Of a stretch of 27,146 nucleotides of DNA, positions 1-5,635 are shown piece by piece. Both the position numbers and the translations under genes were made by a program. Position 1 is the first letter of the stretch, and each line of letters begins with the position of its first letter. Origin of the DNA: a virus. The notes under the pieces were generated by a model. That model was given only the letters and a program-made list of their open reading frames with translations, was not told the DNA's origin and searched no databases. The stretch spans positions 1 through 27,146 of IMG/VR virus record IMGVR_UViG_3300027852_000147, one strand, 5' to 3'.

Positions 1-663
1 TTCGATTTTGAACCACGAAACGCTGCCGCTGCATTTAAAATGTTTGGCGAAAGGGGAACACCCGCCGCAATCGCTCTAATCACAAAGGGGGCATCACTAA
101 AAAATGAGTTACACGAAACCGAGACAGAAGACCAAACGATATCAGAAGAACCAACAAAAGCGAAAATACATAAACTGGGACAAAAAGGACCATGGGGCGA
201 TTACGCCGCCAGTTTGTATCGATCCGGGTTTTTCTACGCACCCAAAGTCTTAGAGGCATTAGGGACTGATAAACAATACCGGAACTGGATACAAACCCAA
301 CCAAGCGCCTATAGCAGCGATTTTAGCGAGTGGATTCACGGGGAAGGCCGATGTATTGCCGCACACGTTAGAAGGGCAGGAGAGGCTGGTACGGGCTATA
401 AACCACCCTATTCCTGTATACCCCTAACGGACAAAGAACACCAACTGCAGCACCAGCAAGGGGAAAACGCCTTAGACGGCATGGATTGGAATAAACTCAA
501 AAATGAATACTTGGTTAAATGGGCCGTTGATCAACTTTATGTGATATTTGGTGTCGATTCTTTGACAAAAATGCACCCTAATGATTTCGTCGATTGGTGT
601 CAGCAAAATGATTTAATCCCCTTCGTACCGAAGATGTACAAGAAATTCGAAGGGGCGGCATGA
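1..663 (+). CDS. Ref/DUF968-like HNH nuclease, 5' end outside the window
   Basis: The frame is open from base 1, so the gene probably starts upstream; the first ATG inside the window is at 40. The C-terminal half holds a Cys-x3-His-Val-Arg segment, then a Gly-Thr-Gly-x-Lys-Pro-Pro segment, then Ile-Pro-Leu and two spaced histidines before Gln-Gly-Glu (roughly residues 105-145 counted from the ATG at 40). This is the arrangement of the HNH-type zinc/metal site in the phage Ref and DUF968 families. Those proteins cut or nick DNA during recombination, in the case of Ref together with RecA. It lies directly before a RusA-like resolvase, as expected for a phage recombination module. The TGA stop (661-663) overlaps an ATG at 660. 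The family call rests on the motif; nuclease activity is inferred. Confidence 0.6.
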   Translation, partial: FDFEPRNAAAAFKMFGERGTPAAIALITKGASLKNELHETETEDQTISEEPTKAKIHKLGQKGPWGDYAASLYRSGFFYAPKVLEALGTDKQYRNWIQTQPSAYSSDFSEWIHGEGRCIAAHVRRAGEAGTGYKPPYSCIPLTDKEHQLQHQQGENALDGMDWNKLKNEYLVKWAVDQLYVIFGVDSLTKMHPNDFVDWCQQNDLIPFVPKMYKKFEGAA

Positions 664-989
664 TTGAATATTAAGATCGAGCTTCCATATCCATTGCCAT
701 TATGGAATCGCATTCTTGCCATGAATCACCACGAAAGGAGCCAATTACGCCATTGGATACACGACTCATTATCGCAGTTACAAGTTATCGATGGGGACAG
801 CACGACCCAGATGGTGTATCGATTAAAGCCGTCTTGGATGGCCTTATCAAGTGCGGATTATTACGCGATGATTCGACCGACGAAATACAAAAAATCTGTC
901 TGCGTAGCAAAAAAGCGAAAAACAAGACGTTGGAACGAACAACAATTGAAATCTATCACGAAGGGGAAAACGTAAATGCATGGTGTTGA
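664..989 (+). pseudogene. RusA-like Holliday-junction resolvase, split between two frames
   Basis: Two frames together make one RusA-like protein. From TTG 664 the first frame gives the N-terminus, with PYPLPLWNRILAMNHHER and then RHWIHDSL. The second frame, entered by about 770 after a -1 shift, gives DPDGVSIKAVLDGL and then GLLRDDST. That is the RusA active-site pattern of Asp-x-Asp, a lysine four residues on, and a later Asp-Asp. The first frame stays open to 975 and the second to 989. An ATG at 660 overlaps the upstream stop (ATGA) but meets a TAA after four codons, and it is in the same frame as the C-terminal part. The ancestral gene may therefore have started at 660 and suffered two indels. 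RusA resolves Holliday junctions; as written this locus would not make an intact enzyme. Decay, a base-calling error and recoding are all possible. Confidence 0.6.
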
Positions 990-1350
990 CAAACCAATGG
1001 TGATTGCACGATTGCGTGAGTGGGGCTTTTGGTTACGCTCAGCCCGGTCCCCAGGTCAAGATTACACACTTTCACGGATGGACAGCCCATTAACCAAGAA
1101 GCGCACAGTTAAGCCTGTATACCGCAGCGAGAGCGCCGAGAACCTTGATTTAATCATGAGCTTTCATATGGATAAGGACGCGATACACGTATTAGAATTG
1201 TACTATGCAAAACAAGTACCGGCCTCAAGCGGTGCCGCCGCGATGAATTGCAGTATCAGGACGTATACCGCCAAGCGATATGAGGCACAAAGTATATTAA
1301 TCGGTGTCTTAAGTGCAATAAATTCACATCAATTGCCTAAAATTGCTTGA
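976..1350 (+). CDS. Q-type late antitermination protein (Phage_antitermQ-like)
   Basis: This 124-residue protein has the layout of the short phage Q antiterminators. An N-terminal Leu-x-Glu-Trp-Gly-x-Trp motif lies at about residues 13-19. A Tyr/Pro/Lys-rich middle follows, then a C-terminal helical part in which LELYY is followed by a Cys-Ser helix-turn-helix-like segment and a closing ILIGVL stretch. Such proteins load on RNA polymerase near the late promoter and let it read through terminators. The ATG directly follows the TAA of the overlapping upstream frame, and an AGGGG SD sits about nine bases ahead. It is the last gene of the recombination module and is followed by an intrinsic terminator, as Q usually is. 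The genes beyond that terminator run on the other strand. The family call rests on pattern and position. Confidence 0.6.
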   Translation: MHGVDKPMVIARLREWGFWLRSARSPGQDYTLSRMDSPLTKKRTVKPVYRSESAENLDLIMSFHMDKDAIHVLELYYAKQVPASSGAAAMNCSIRTYTAKRYEAQSILIGVLSAINSHQLPKIA

Positions 1351-1463
1351 TTCGGCACCGAGGAACTGCTATTTTTGGTATATACTTGAAATGATTATAA
1401 ATTCAATCACAGAATCATCTTAAGTCGTTGAAATTTTTGCGTAAATGAGTAGTGGGCATTTAA

Positions 1464-1490
1464 GGGCCAACCTCAAATGGCCCTTTTTTT
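1464..1490 (+). terminator. Rho-independent terminator after the Q-like gene
   Basis: A perfect 6-bp stem (GGGCCA/TGGCCC, 1464-1469 with 1478-1483) and an 8-base loop are followed by seven T. It is oriented for the plus strand. It stands about 115 bases after the Q-like gene, where tR'-type terminators lie, and it abuts the stop codon of the converging minus-strand gene. Confidence 0.8.
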
Positions 1491-1674
1491 AATTAGACCA
1501 AAGTGGTTTAAGACCGTTAATAATTACCGCAACAACCGCAGCAATACCCAAAATTAACCAATACATGCGCTGAGCTTCCCAGTGGTATTCTTGCGCTAAT
1601 TGTTTGCGAATTTCGCCACGTATCCTGTCTAATTCGGTAAGTTTGGTTTGATGTTCTAATTCGTCTCTTTGCAT
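1489..1674 (-). CDS. Small single-span membrane protein, function unknown
   Basis: This 61-residue protein has a charged, probably helical N-terminal half (about residues 1-33, rich in Glu, Arg and Gln). One hydrophobic segment (about 38-54, WLILGIAAVVAVIING) and a short tail follow. The layout suggests a helix exposed on one side of the membrane and a single anchor. A purine-rich SD (GAGAGG) precedes the ATG. It is the last gene of a minus-strand group with a two-span membrane protein and a BamE-like lipoprotein. Phage holins and spanin-like proteins can look like this, but no endolysin is nearby and no family was recognised, so a lysis role is only one possibility. Confidence 0.6.
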   Translation of the reverse strand: MQRDELEHQTKLTELDRIRGEIRKQLAQEYHWEAQRMYWLILGIAAVVAVIINGLKPLWSN

Positions 1675-1684
1675 AGTAAACCTC

Positions 1685-2062
1685 TCAGAAAACTTTAAAA
1701 ATAATTGTAAAAATGGGTGTTTCTACTCTATCTTTGAATAGCTTTATTTGCGCCACAACAAGATCAGGATTCATCAACTTAGTAGGATCAAGTGAAGTTG
1801 TTAAACCATCTAATGAGACGGTTATTGCGGTCATATGTTTTGTTATACGCTTGTTAATATATAAAAAAAACATCGTAAGAAAAAGACAAGCATAAGAAAT
1901 ATAACCCGCATAATTGGCGTCTAAAAACAAAACATTACCAAGAGCCACAATAACAACCAAGACGTGAAGATATAAAATAAATTGACCATACCTTATTAAT
2001 TGATTCATACGTTTAAATGATTGCTGTACTAAGTTATCGATATGAATAAGAAATTTTTTCAT
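1685..2062 (-). CDS. Two-span membrane protein, function unknown
   Basis: This 125-residue protein has two hydrophobic segments, about residues 27-48 and 52-69. They are separated by a short Asp-Ala-Asn-Tyr turn and followed by a basic stretch (INKRITKH) and a soluble C-terminal half. The basic residues after the second span suggest both ends lie in the cytoplasm. Its ATG overlaps the stop of the lipoprotein gene upstream (ATGA), which implies translational coupling. With its neighbours it forms an envelope-directed gene trio. Immunity or superinfection exclusion is a plausible phage role for such a trio, but this is inference; no family was recognised. Confidence 0.6.
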   Translation of the reverse strand: MKKFLIHIDNLVQQSFKRMNQLIRYGQFILYLHVLVVIVALGNVLFLDANYAGYISYACLFLTMFFLYINKRITKHMTAITVSLDGLTTSLDPTKLMNPDLVVAQIKLFKDRVETPIFTIIFKVF

Positions 2063-2376
2063 CTACCCAAAACAAACCAAAAATCTGTAGAGAAAGCAAT
2101 TTGGCAACTTGCACCAAAACTAGGTAATTTCTTAGTTTGTAGTCGCGACACCTTGCCATCAATAAATAATATTTCGGCAAAATCAGATTGTCTCATCCCT
2201 GTCACACAGTATTGCCATAGTTCTTGAACGCCTTGTACTTTGACGTTTTGTGGATATCCCATAATTTGCGTCACTTGGTCAGAGTTGTAACCTTTTTTAA
2301 CCGTGTGCGCTTTGATTGATGGTAGATTATGAGCGCAGCCGGTGATGAATAAAGCCATAATAATAAGTTTTTTCAT
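2059..2376 (-). CDS. BamE/SmpA-OmlA-like small lipoprotein
   Basis: The start at 2376 is chosen over an ATG ten codons upstream because it has a GAGG SD at correct spacing and opens directly into a signal peptide. That peptide is MKKLIIMALFITG followed by Cys14, with Ile-Thr-Gly-Cys as the lipobox. The mature part contains VKKGYNSDQVTQIMGYP and, further on, a Trp-x-Tyr-Cys segment. This is the characteristic start of the SmpA/OmlA (BamE) fold, in which a Gly-x(3)-Gln-Val turn is followed by a Gly-x-Pro. The protein is predicted to be lipidated and to face the periplasm. In bacteria BamE belongs to the outer-membrane assembly machine. A phage copy could modify envelope assembly or block receptors, but no direct evidence separates these. 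It is about 105 residues long, close to BamE size. Confidence 0.7.
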   Translation of the reverse strand: MKKLIIMALFITGCAHNLPSIKAHTVKKGYNSDQVTQIMGYPQNVKVQGVQELWQYCVTGMRQSDFAEILFIDGKVSRLQTKKLPSFGASCQIAFSTDFWFVLGR

Positions 2377-2377
2377 G

Positions 2378-2599
2378 TTAATCCTCGCGAAATCCAGCTT
2401 CATCAAGCCGTATTTTTAATAAATCCAGTGAATTGGCAGGCATACGGTTGTTTTTACTCACAGCCAGCCAAGAGCCTACCCCGCTTTCACTCGGACCACC
2501 CCACTTAACCGATGTAAGTAAATCGACAATATCGGGGATAGTAAGACGGTGTAGCGATTTCAAGCGCCTAAGTTCTTCATTTGTTGGATTTGTGACCAT
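2378..2599 (-). CDS. Small putative HTH DNA-binding protein
   Basis: This 73-residue protein begins with NEELRRLKSLHRLTIPDI and then a DLL turn. That resembles the first helices of XRE/Cro-type proteins. The centre is unusual (VKWGGPSESGVGSWLAV), where a normal helix-turn-helix would have its recognition helix. The end (MPANSLDLLKIRLDEAG) looks like the last helix of small phage regulators. The SD is AGAGGT, six bases before the ATG, and it lies inside a tandem repeat. The stop precedes the lipoprotein start by one base, so the two are probably co-transcribed. The DNA-binding call is tentative. Confidence 0.5.
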   Translation of the reverse strand: MVTNPTNEELRRLKSLHRLTIPDIVDLLTSVKWGGPSESGVGSWLAVSKNNRMPANSLDLLKIRLDEAGFRED

Positions 2600-2603
2600 A
2601 ATT

Positions 2604-2629
2604 ACCTCTAATATATACCTCTAATATAT
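2604..2629 (-). repeat. Perfect 13-bp tandem duplication that doubles an SD
   Basis: The unit ACCTCTAATATAT is present twice head to tail (2604-2616 and 2617-2629). Read on the minus strand each copy carries an AGAGGT SD-like sequence. Only the copy nearer the ATG at 2599 is at normal spacing; the other is a displaced duplicate. Confidence 0.85.
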
Positions 2630-2652
2630 ACAACTAATAATATATAATGCTA

Positions 2653-2661
2653 ATTATAGCA
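2653..2661 (-). promoter_or_regulatory. Possible extended -10 promoter for the 2599-1489 gene group
   Basis: The minus strand reads TGCTATAAT here, a consensus -10 hexamer with an extended TGn. It lies over the end of the RadC gene and upstream of the small HTH gene. No good -35 is seen at 16-18 bases, so this is a weak call based on the extended -10 alone. Confidence 0.3.
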
Positions 2662-3139
2662 AACCACGCTCAGCAAAGGAAAGCACGTCATTACCCACAA
2701 CTAAGTGATCCAACACCTTTACATCGACTAAAGCTAAGGCGTTCTTTAAGCCCTGGGTAATGGTTTTATCGGCATTGCTTGGCTCAGATAACCCAGAGGG
2801 GTGATTGTGGGCGAATATGACCGCTGCAGCGTTATGGTGTAGCGCACGTTTGACTATTTCACGTGGATGAACACTCGCGCCGTTAATGGTCCCATAAAAG
2901 GGTGTTTCAAATTCGATCACTTGATTACGGCTATCCAGATATAACACACAGAAACGCTCAGACTCTTGGCAAGATAAGCGCAATTGTATAAATTTGCGGG
3001 TGTCGTCTGGACTGCCCATAACATCCTTATTTTCCAATTGTGCTAATATAATATCGCTGGCCAATTTGAGAATTTCTAAATGTGTTGCGCCTTTAATGTG
3101 GTATGCCCCGTTACTATCTTGTATCATGTGTTTAGCCAT
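2654..3139 (-). CDS. radC: RadC-family JAB-domain protein, short mobile-element form
   Basis: This 161-residue protein has the RadC/MPN (JAB) metalloprotease-like core. His-Asn-His-Pro-Ser-Gly lies at about residues 111-116 with Asp124 as the third ligand (the HxHx7D signature). A VHPREIVKRAL helix precedes it and KVLDHLVVG follows. It lacks the N-terminal helix-hairpin-helix region of chromosomal RadC (about 220 residues), as is usual for copies on phages, plasmids and integrative elements. The biochemical role of RadC is unsettled; its older link to DNA repair has been questioned. The start is set by an AGGGGACC SD. A hairpin lies in the leader just upstream. The gene sits in a block with a J-domain protein and small unknowns typical of mobile elements. 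Confidence 0.9.
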   Translation of the reverse strand: MAKHMIQDSNGAYHIKGATHLEILKLASDIILAQLENKDVMGSPDDTRKFIQLRLSCQESERFCVLYLDSRNQVIEFETPFYGTINGASVHPREIVKRALHHNAAAVIFAHNHPSGLSEPSNADKTITQGLKNALALVDVKVLDHLVVGNDVLSFAERGLL

Positions 3140-3172
3140 TATCTCGGTCCCCTAGATTGTTGATGATGGTCA

Positions 3173-3207
3173 GTGTGTAAAGGGGGATATCGGCCCCCCT
3201 TACACAC
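3173..3207 (-). promoter_or_regulatory. Leader hairpin of radC with a CCGATAT loop
   Basis: On the minus-strand RNA a 14-bp stem (GTGTGTAAGGGGGG with CCCCCTTTACACAC) encloses the loop CCGATAT. One pair is G-U on this strand but A-C on the plus strand, so the structure belongs to the minus-strand transcript. It begins seven bases after the upstream stop and ends 33 bases before the radC ATG. No T-run follows, so it is not a simple terminator. The loop is the same as in the hairpin at 5028-5046. Confidence 0.7.
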
Positions 3208-3213
3208 GATTAA

Positions 3214-3492
3214 TTAATTGTCGTCTTGTGGCCAGTGTTTAACCTCATTATCAAACCCATACTCTGATACCCATACGGAAATTAAGGTGTCGTTATGCCA
3301 CACAATCCGATAGATGTGATTCTCAATCAGGATTTTAAAAATTGATCGCTCAGCGTTCCCCATCTTGTGAGTTTGGAGTGGATTAAAAGCATAGTGATAT
3401 TTCGTTGATATATTCTGTAGGTGTTTCGCGGTTTGTTTAGGCGTCATTCGCGTTGAAATAAACGCCTTATCAGCTAATAAAATTGTATTCAT
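3214..3492 (-). CDS. Unknown small protein of the radC/J-domain block
   Basis: This is a soluble 92-residue protein with no signal peptide or membrane segment. The first third reads like a helix (RMTPKQTAKHLQNI). The second half reads like a beta sheet ending in an Asp-rich tail, with IYRIVWHNDTLISVWVSEYG as its most structured part. The ATG has an AGGGGG SD and follows the upstream stop at 3494 by one base. I do not recognise the family. The block position suggests an accessory mobile-element protein. Confidence 0.65.
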   Translation of the reverse strand: MNTILLADKAFISTRMTPKQTAKHLQNISTKYHYAFNPLQTHKMGNAERSIFKILIENHIYRIVWHNDTLISVWVSEYGFDNEVKHWPQDDN

Positions 3493-3493
3493 G

Positions 3494-3715
3494 TTATCCC
3501 CCTAGTTTATATGGTATGTTGTGAGTATCCAAAATATTCAAAACGAAACCGATCACCGTATCAAAATCAGCATACAACACGGTTAAACCATCGGAATTAA
3601 TGATTTTAAGTCTTGGTTTGTCACTCCCAGGATAAGCAAACATTTGATAGTTTAAGTTGTCACTTAAGAGCGATTGTAACTGTCTGTACTCACTACTTCG
3701 GTATTGAATAGACAT
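3494..3715 (-). CDS. Unknown small protein of the radC/J-domain block
   Basis: The start at 3715 is preferred over an ATG five codons upstream. The sequence GGGACC just ahead of it matches the AGGGGACC ribosome-binding motif used by neighbouring genes, while the upstream ATG has none. The 73-residue product is soluble. It starts MSIQYRSSEYRQLQ and carries a beta-rich middle (KPRLKIINSDGLTVLYADF) and a hydrophobic helix (VIGFVLNIL). No cysteines, metal sites or signal peptide are evident. Family unknown. Confidence 0.6.
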   Translation of the reverse strand: MSIQYRSSEYRQLQSLLSDNLNYQMFAYPGSDKPRLKIINSDGLTVLYADFDTVIGFVLNILDTHNIPYKLGG

Positions 3716-3746
3716 GGTTATCGGTCCCATAGTTGATTGATAGTAA

Positions 3747-3956
3747 CTACTTGGTTTCTAGTGCGTATATAATTTTTTCCTCTAAATGCAACTTTTTATG
3801 TTTACCTAAATACATTACTTCATAGCTGCAAGTAGTTAATAGCATTAATTCGAGTTTGGTCAATTTACGAATAGCCATGTTAAAGTCTGGGTTATTCCCA
3901 TTTAAAAAATTGTGCATAATTGGTGTAAATTTCTTAACTTGTTTATCGGTTAACAT
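3747..3956 (-). CDS. Unknown small helical protein
   Basis: This 69-residue basic protein is predicted to be mainly helical, with segments such as KLTKLELMLLTTCSYEVM and a Lys/His-rich turn. It has a strong AGGGGACC SD. It sits between a zinc-ribbon-like protein and another unknown protein, spaced by short gaps and co-directional, so one transcript is likely. No known domain was recognised. Confidence 0.6.
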   Translation of the reverse strand: MLTDKQVKKFTPIMHNFLNGNNPDFNMAIRKLTKLELMLLTTCSYEVMYLGKHKKLHLEEKIIYALETK

Positions 3957-3971
3957 TTTGGTCCCCTTTGG

Positions 3972-4253
3972 TTAATAACTACGCGATTGTTTAATAATTT
4001 GGTCATGGAATTGTTGGTAGTCTTCATCGGTTAGACTACCCGTGTAATACGTACAATAGATGTAAGATCCTTTTCGGTGTTTGTGGTGAGTAGCATCACA
4101 ATTACACCCATTACGCCGAGCCTCATTTTCATGGGCTTTATCACGGCGCAATGTATCATTCCCGCACTTAGGACAAGCGCCAAGCACTTGCCCTTTGTTA
4201 AGTGATACCCGTTTACGACAAATACGGGTAGAGCATCGATAGTGGTTACTCAC
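3972..4253 (-). CDS. Cysteine-rich zinc-ribbon-like protein
   Basis: This 93-residue protein has cysteines at 7, 12, 27, 30, 50, 52 and 67. CPKCG at 27-31 is a typical zinc knuckle, and a second cluster has Cys50-x-Cys52, His56, His57, His59 and Cys67. One or two structural zinc sites are therefore likely, as in small nucleic-acid-binding or adaptor proteins. The start is a GTG at 4253 inside the end of the upstream gene (8-base overlap), implying coupled translation. The family was not recognised; DNA or RNA binding is only inferred from the zinc sites and the basic charge. Confidence 0.65.
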   Translation of the reverse strand: MSNHYRCSTRICRKRVSLNKGQVLGACPKCGNDTLRRDKAHENEARRNGCNCDATHHKHRKGSYIYCTYYTGSLTDEDYQQFHDQIIKQSRSY

Positions 4254-4458
4254 TGGTTTTGCCTGTAATTACATCGATCTTGGCGTTTTGTATAACGTGT
4301 AGAAATTGATGTAATACGCCGATACTATCTAAATTGATGTTAATCCAGTGAGATTTATAATCACCAGTACAAACTTTGATTTTAATATCAGTGTTATAGG
4401 CTCCTTTTTTAGTTAATTCATCTAAAATTGGCTGTAATTGTGCTTTGTAGTATTCCAT
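4246..4458 (-). CDS. Unknown small soluble protein
   Basis: This 70-residue protein has an N-terminal helix (YYKAQLQPILDELTKKG), a beta-like middle (DIKIKVCTG, WININLDS) and a helical end. A GAGG sits upstream of the ATG. It overlaps the zinc-ribbon gene that follows by eight bases. No motif points to a function. Confidence 0.6.
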   Translation of the reverse strand: MEYYKAQLQPILDELTKKGAYNTDIKIKVCTGDYKSHWININLDSIGVLHQFLHVIQNAKIDVITGKTSE

Positions 4459-4493
4459 GGTTTGCCTCGACTGTTATTTATATGATGAGTTGA

Positions 4494-5000
4494 TTACGCT
4501 TCGACTTGTTTAAATGTTGCGTTTTGTACTTTACGACTACCGTAGGTATCACGTATTTTATCCATTGACCAAAGCCCACGGTTAGCAGACTTGTAACCAG
4601 ATGGACGAAAAGACCATTTCACTTTTTTAGAATTCCAGTTAAAACCGGCAGCTTTCAACGCTTCTTTGTGGGGCTTGGTGTTACCTGATACCCATACCCA
4701 TGAACCGCATATTTCAATCGTAAGACCCAGATTGATAATGGCGTTGATTGCATTGTTAAGCGCATCACCATAGTTAGACGCACCATTTTTGTACGAATCA
4801 GCGGATTCTGTTACGTCAATATTGCGGGTAATAGACTTTAAGGCATCAAAAGCCATATTAAGCAGCTTCATCAACTCAAGCCCAGCCGGGTTACGGTCAG
4901 GATGATACTTCATGGCTAACTTACGATAAGCGGTTTTAACAATATCGGGATTAATGTCCCCGTTGATTTGTAGAATTTTTGCGGCGTCTTGTTGATTCAT
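4494..5000 (-). CDS. J-domain (DnaJ-like) protein with a mobile-element C-terminal domain
   Basis: Residues about 3-60 form a J domain: a helix with YRKLAMKYHPDRN, His33-Pro34-Asp35 in the HPD loop that stimulates the ATPase of DnaK/Hsp70, and a further helix. There is no G/F region or zinc domain, so it is not a full DnaJ. The C-terminal part (about 90-135) carries GSWVWVSGNTKPHKEAL followed by FNWNSKKVKWSFRP. This Trp-rich module is found after J domains on plasmids and phages. It probably recruits host DnaK to a specific partner, which is not known. Its leader has the second CCGATAT-loop hairpin and an AGGGG SD. It is first of the intact genes in this block. Confidence 0.8.
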   Translation of the reverse strand: MNQQDAAKILQINGDINPDIVKTAYRKLAMKYHPDRNPAGLELMKLLNMAFDALKSITRNIDVTESADSYKNGASNYGDALNNAINAIINLGLTIEICGSWVWVSGNTKPHKEALKAAGFNWNSKKVKWSFRPSGYKSANRGLWSMDKIRDTYGSRKVQNATFKQVEA

Positions 5001-5027
5001 AATATACCCCTAGTATATTGTGGTTAA

Positions 5028-5046
5028 GTGTAGATATCGGCTACAC
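5028..5046 (-). promoter_or_regulatory. Leader hairpin of the J-domain gene with a CCGATAT loop
   Basis: On the minus strand a 6-bp perfect stem (GTGTAG/CTACAC) encloses the seven-base loop CCGATAT. It starts two bases after the stop of the upstream broken gene and ends 27 bases before the ATG at 5000. The stem differs from the one at 3173-3207 while the loop and the GTGT...ACAC base are the same. Confidence 0.65.
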
Positions 5047-5048
5047 GG

Positions 5049-5267
5049 TTAAGCGAATAGTTTTACTTCAGAGCAATCGGTCACCTTGAAGGTTATCTCG
5101 CATTTGTAAAGTTTGTCGTATTCTTCGCTGGATACTTCAAAACAGGTATTAGGTTTAATGATGCTGTGTAACTATGAATTAACTGCTAAACCACTAAAAT
5201 CACCATTGATAATTGCAGGGATTAAATGTTTGGCTATAAAAACAGTATTATATTGTGTGATTGGCAT
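5049..5267 (-). pseudogene. Small gene interrupted by one in-frame amber codon
   Basis: From the ATG at 5267 (GAGG SD seven bases ahead) the frame runs 31 codons to a TAG at 5172-5174. It then continues in the same frame for 40 more codons to TAA at 5049. The first part reads MPITQYNTVFIAKHLIPAI then INGDFSGLAVNS. The second begins LHSIIKPNTCFEV and has an acidic, beta-like end (YKCEITFKVTD). An NGD-x-SGL start followed by an acidic helix is seen in many small phage and plasmid proteins of unknown role. A single substitution (for example TAG from CAG, AAG or TAT/C) would explain it. It is the first gene of the radC/J-domain block and may now act only as a leader. Confidence 0.6.
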
Positions 5268-5420
5268 TGTGAACCTCACTAAGTGGTTGATTGATAATAA
5301 ACAGTACTTACTTATTACTAATATTAGCAGTATATACATTATTTAGCAATGGTTACATTAATAGTATTTAACAATTAATTGAATAATTACGTTAACTCAT
5401 TGATTACAAGGGGAATTAAA

Positions 5421-5477
5421 ATGGCTTGCAAGGGAAATAAAAAAGGTAAGAAGCGAAAAGGGTATGGAAAACCTTAA
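5421..5477 (+). CDS. 18-residue very basic peptide with a strong SD
   Basis: MACKGNKKGKKRKGYGKP begins at ATG 5421 behind AAGGGG at good spacing. Nine of 18 residues are Lys or Arg and one is Cys. Too short for a family call. It directly precedes a second small ORF and the small terminase gene, and may be a leader peptide for them. The strong SD is the main support. Confidence 0.4.
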   Translation: MACKGNKKGKKRKGYGKP

Positions 5478-5479
5478 AA

Positions 5480-5626
5480 ATGAAGTCTATCAGCGTGGTA
5501 AACTGCCCTATATGCACAAAGCAAACGGCTGTAGACGTGCGAACACACCAAAACCACATAAAGATATGCCAAGTATGCAGTTACAGGCAGAGGACAAGAT
5601 TGAATGTGTCCCAGCGTAATAGATAG
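5480..5626 (+). CDS. 48-residue zinc-finger-like peptide
   Basis: ATG 5480 opens two bases after the stop of the basic peptide. The product has CPIC at residues 9-12 and, after THQNHIKI, CQVC at 30-33, with His23 and His26 between. Two Cys-x2-Cys pairs of this kind suggest one zinc site. It ends ten bases before the small terminase gene. A competing ORF in another frame (ATG 5464, TAA 5617-5619, 51 residues) covers almost the same DNA with good codon usage but no zinc motif. Only one of the two is likely to be real. The paired cysteines favour this one; the weak SD counts against it. Confidence 0.4.
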   Translation: MKSISVVNCPICTKQTAVDVRTHQNHIKICQVCSYRQRTRLNVSQRNR

Positions 5627-5635
5627 GATAAGAGA

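Noticed and set aside
1685-2062. Holin/endolysin module
   Set aside because: Two small membrane proteins are present, but no endolysin or spanin pair was recognised, so lysis was not assigned.
4942-4948. Further copies of the hairpin loop sequence ATATCGG (also at 2529 and 7281)
   Set aside because: They lie inside coding sequence and the flanks do not pair.
5049-5267. Genome-wide reading of TAG as an amino acid
   Set aside because: TAG ends several intact genes here (terL at 13836, the GroES-like gene at 16665, the decoration gene at 18456), so a general amber recoding is not supported.
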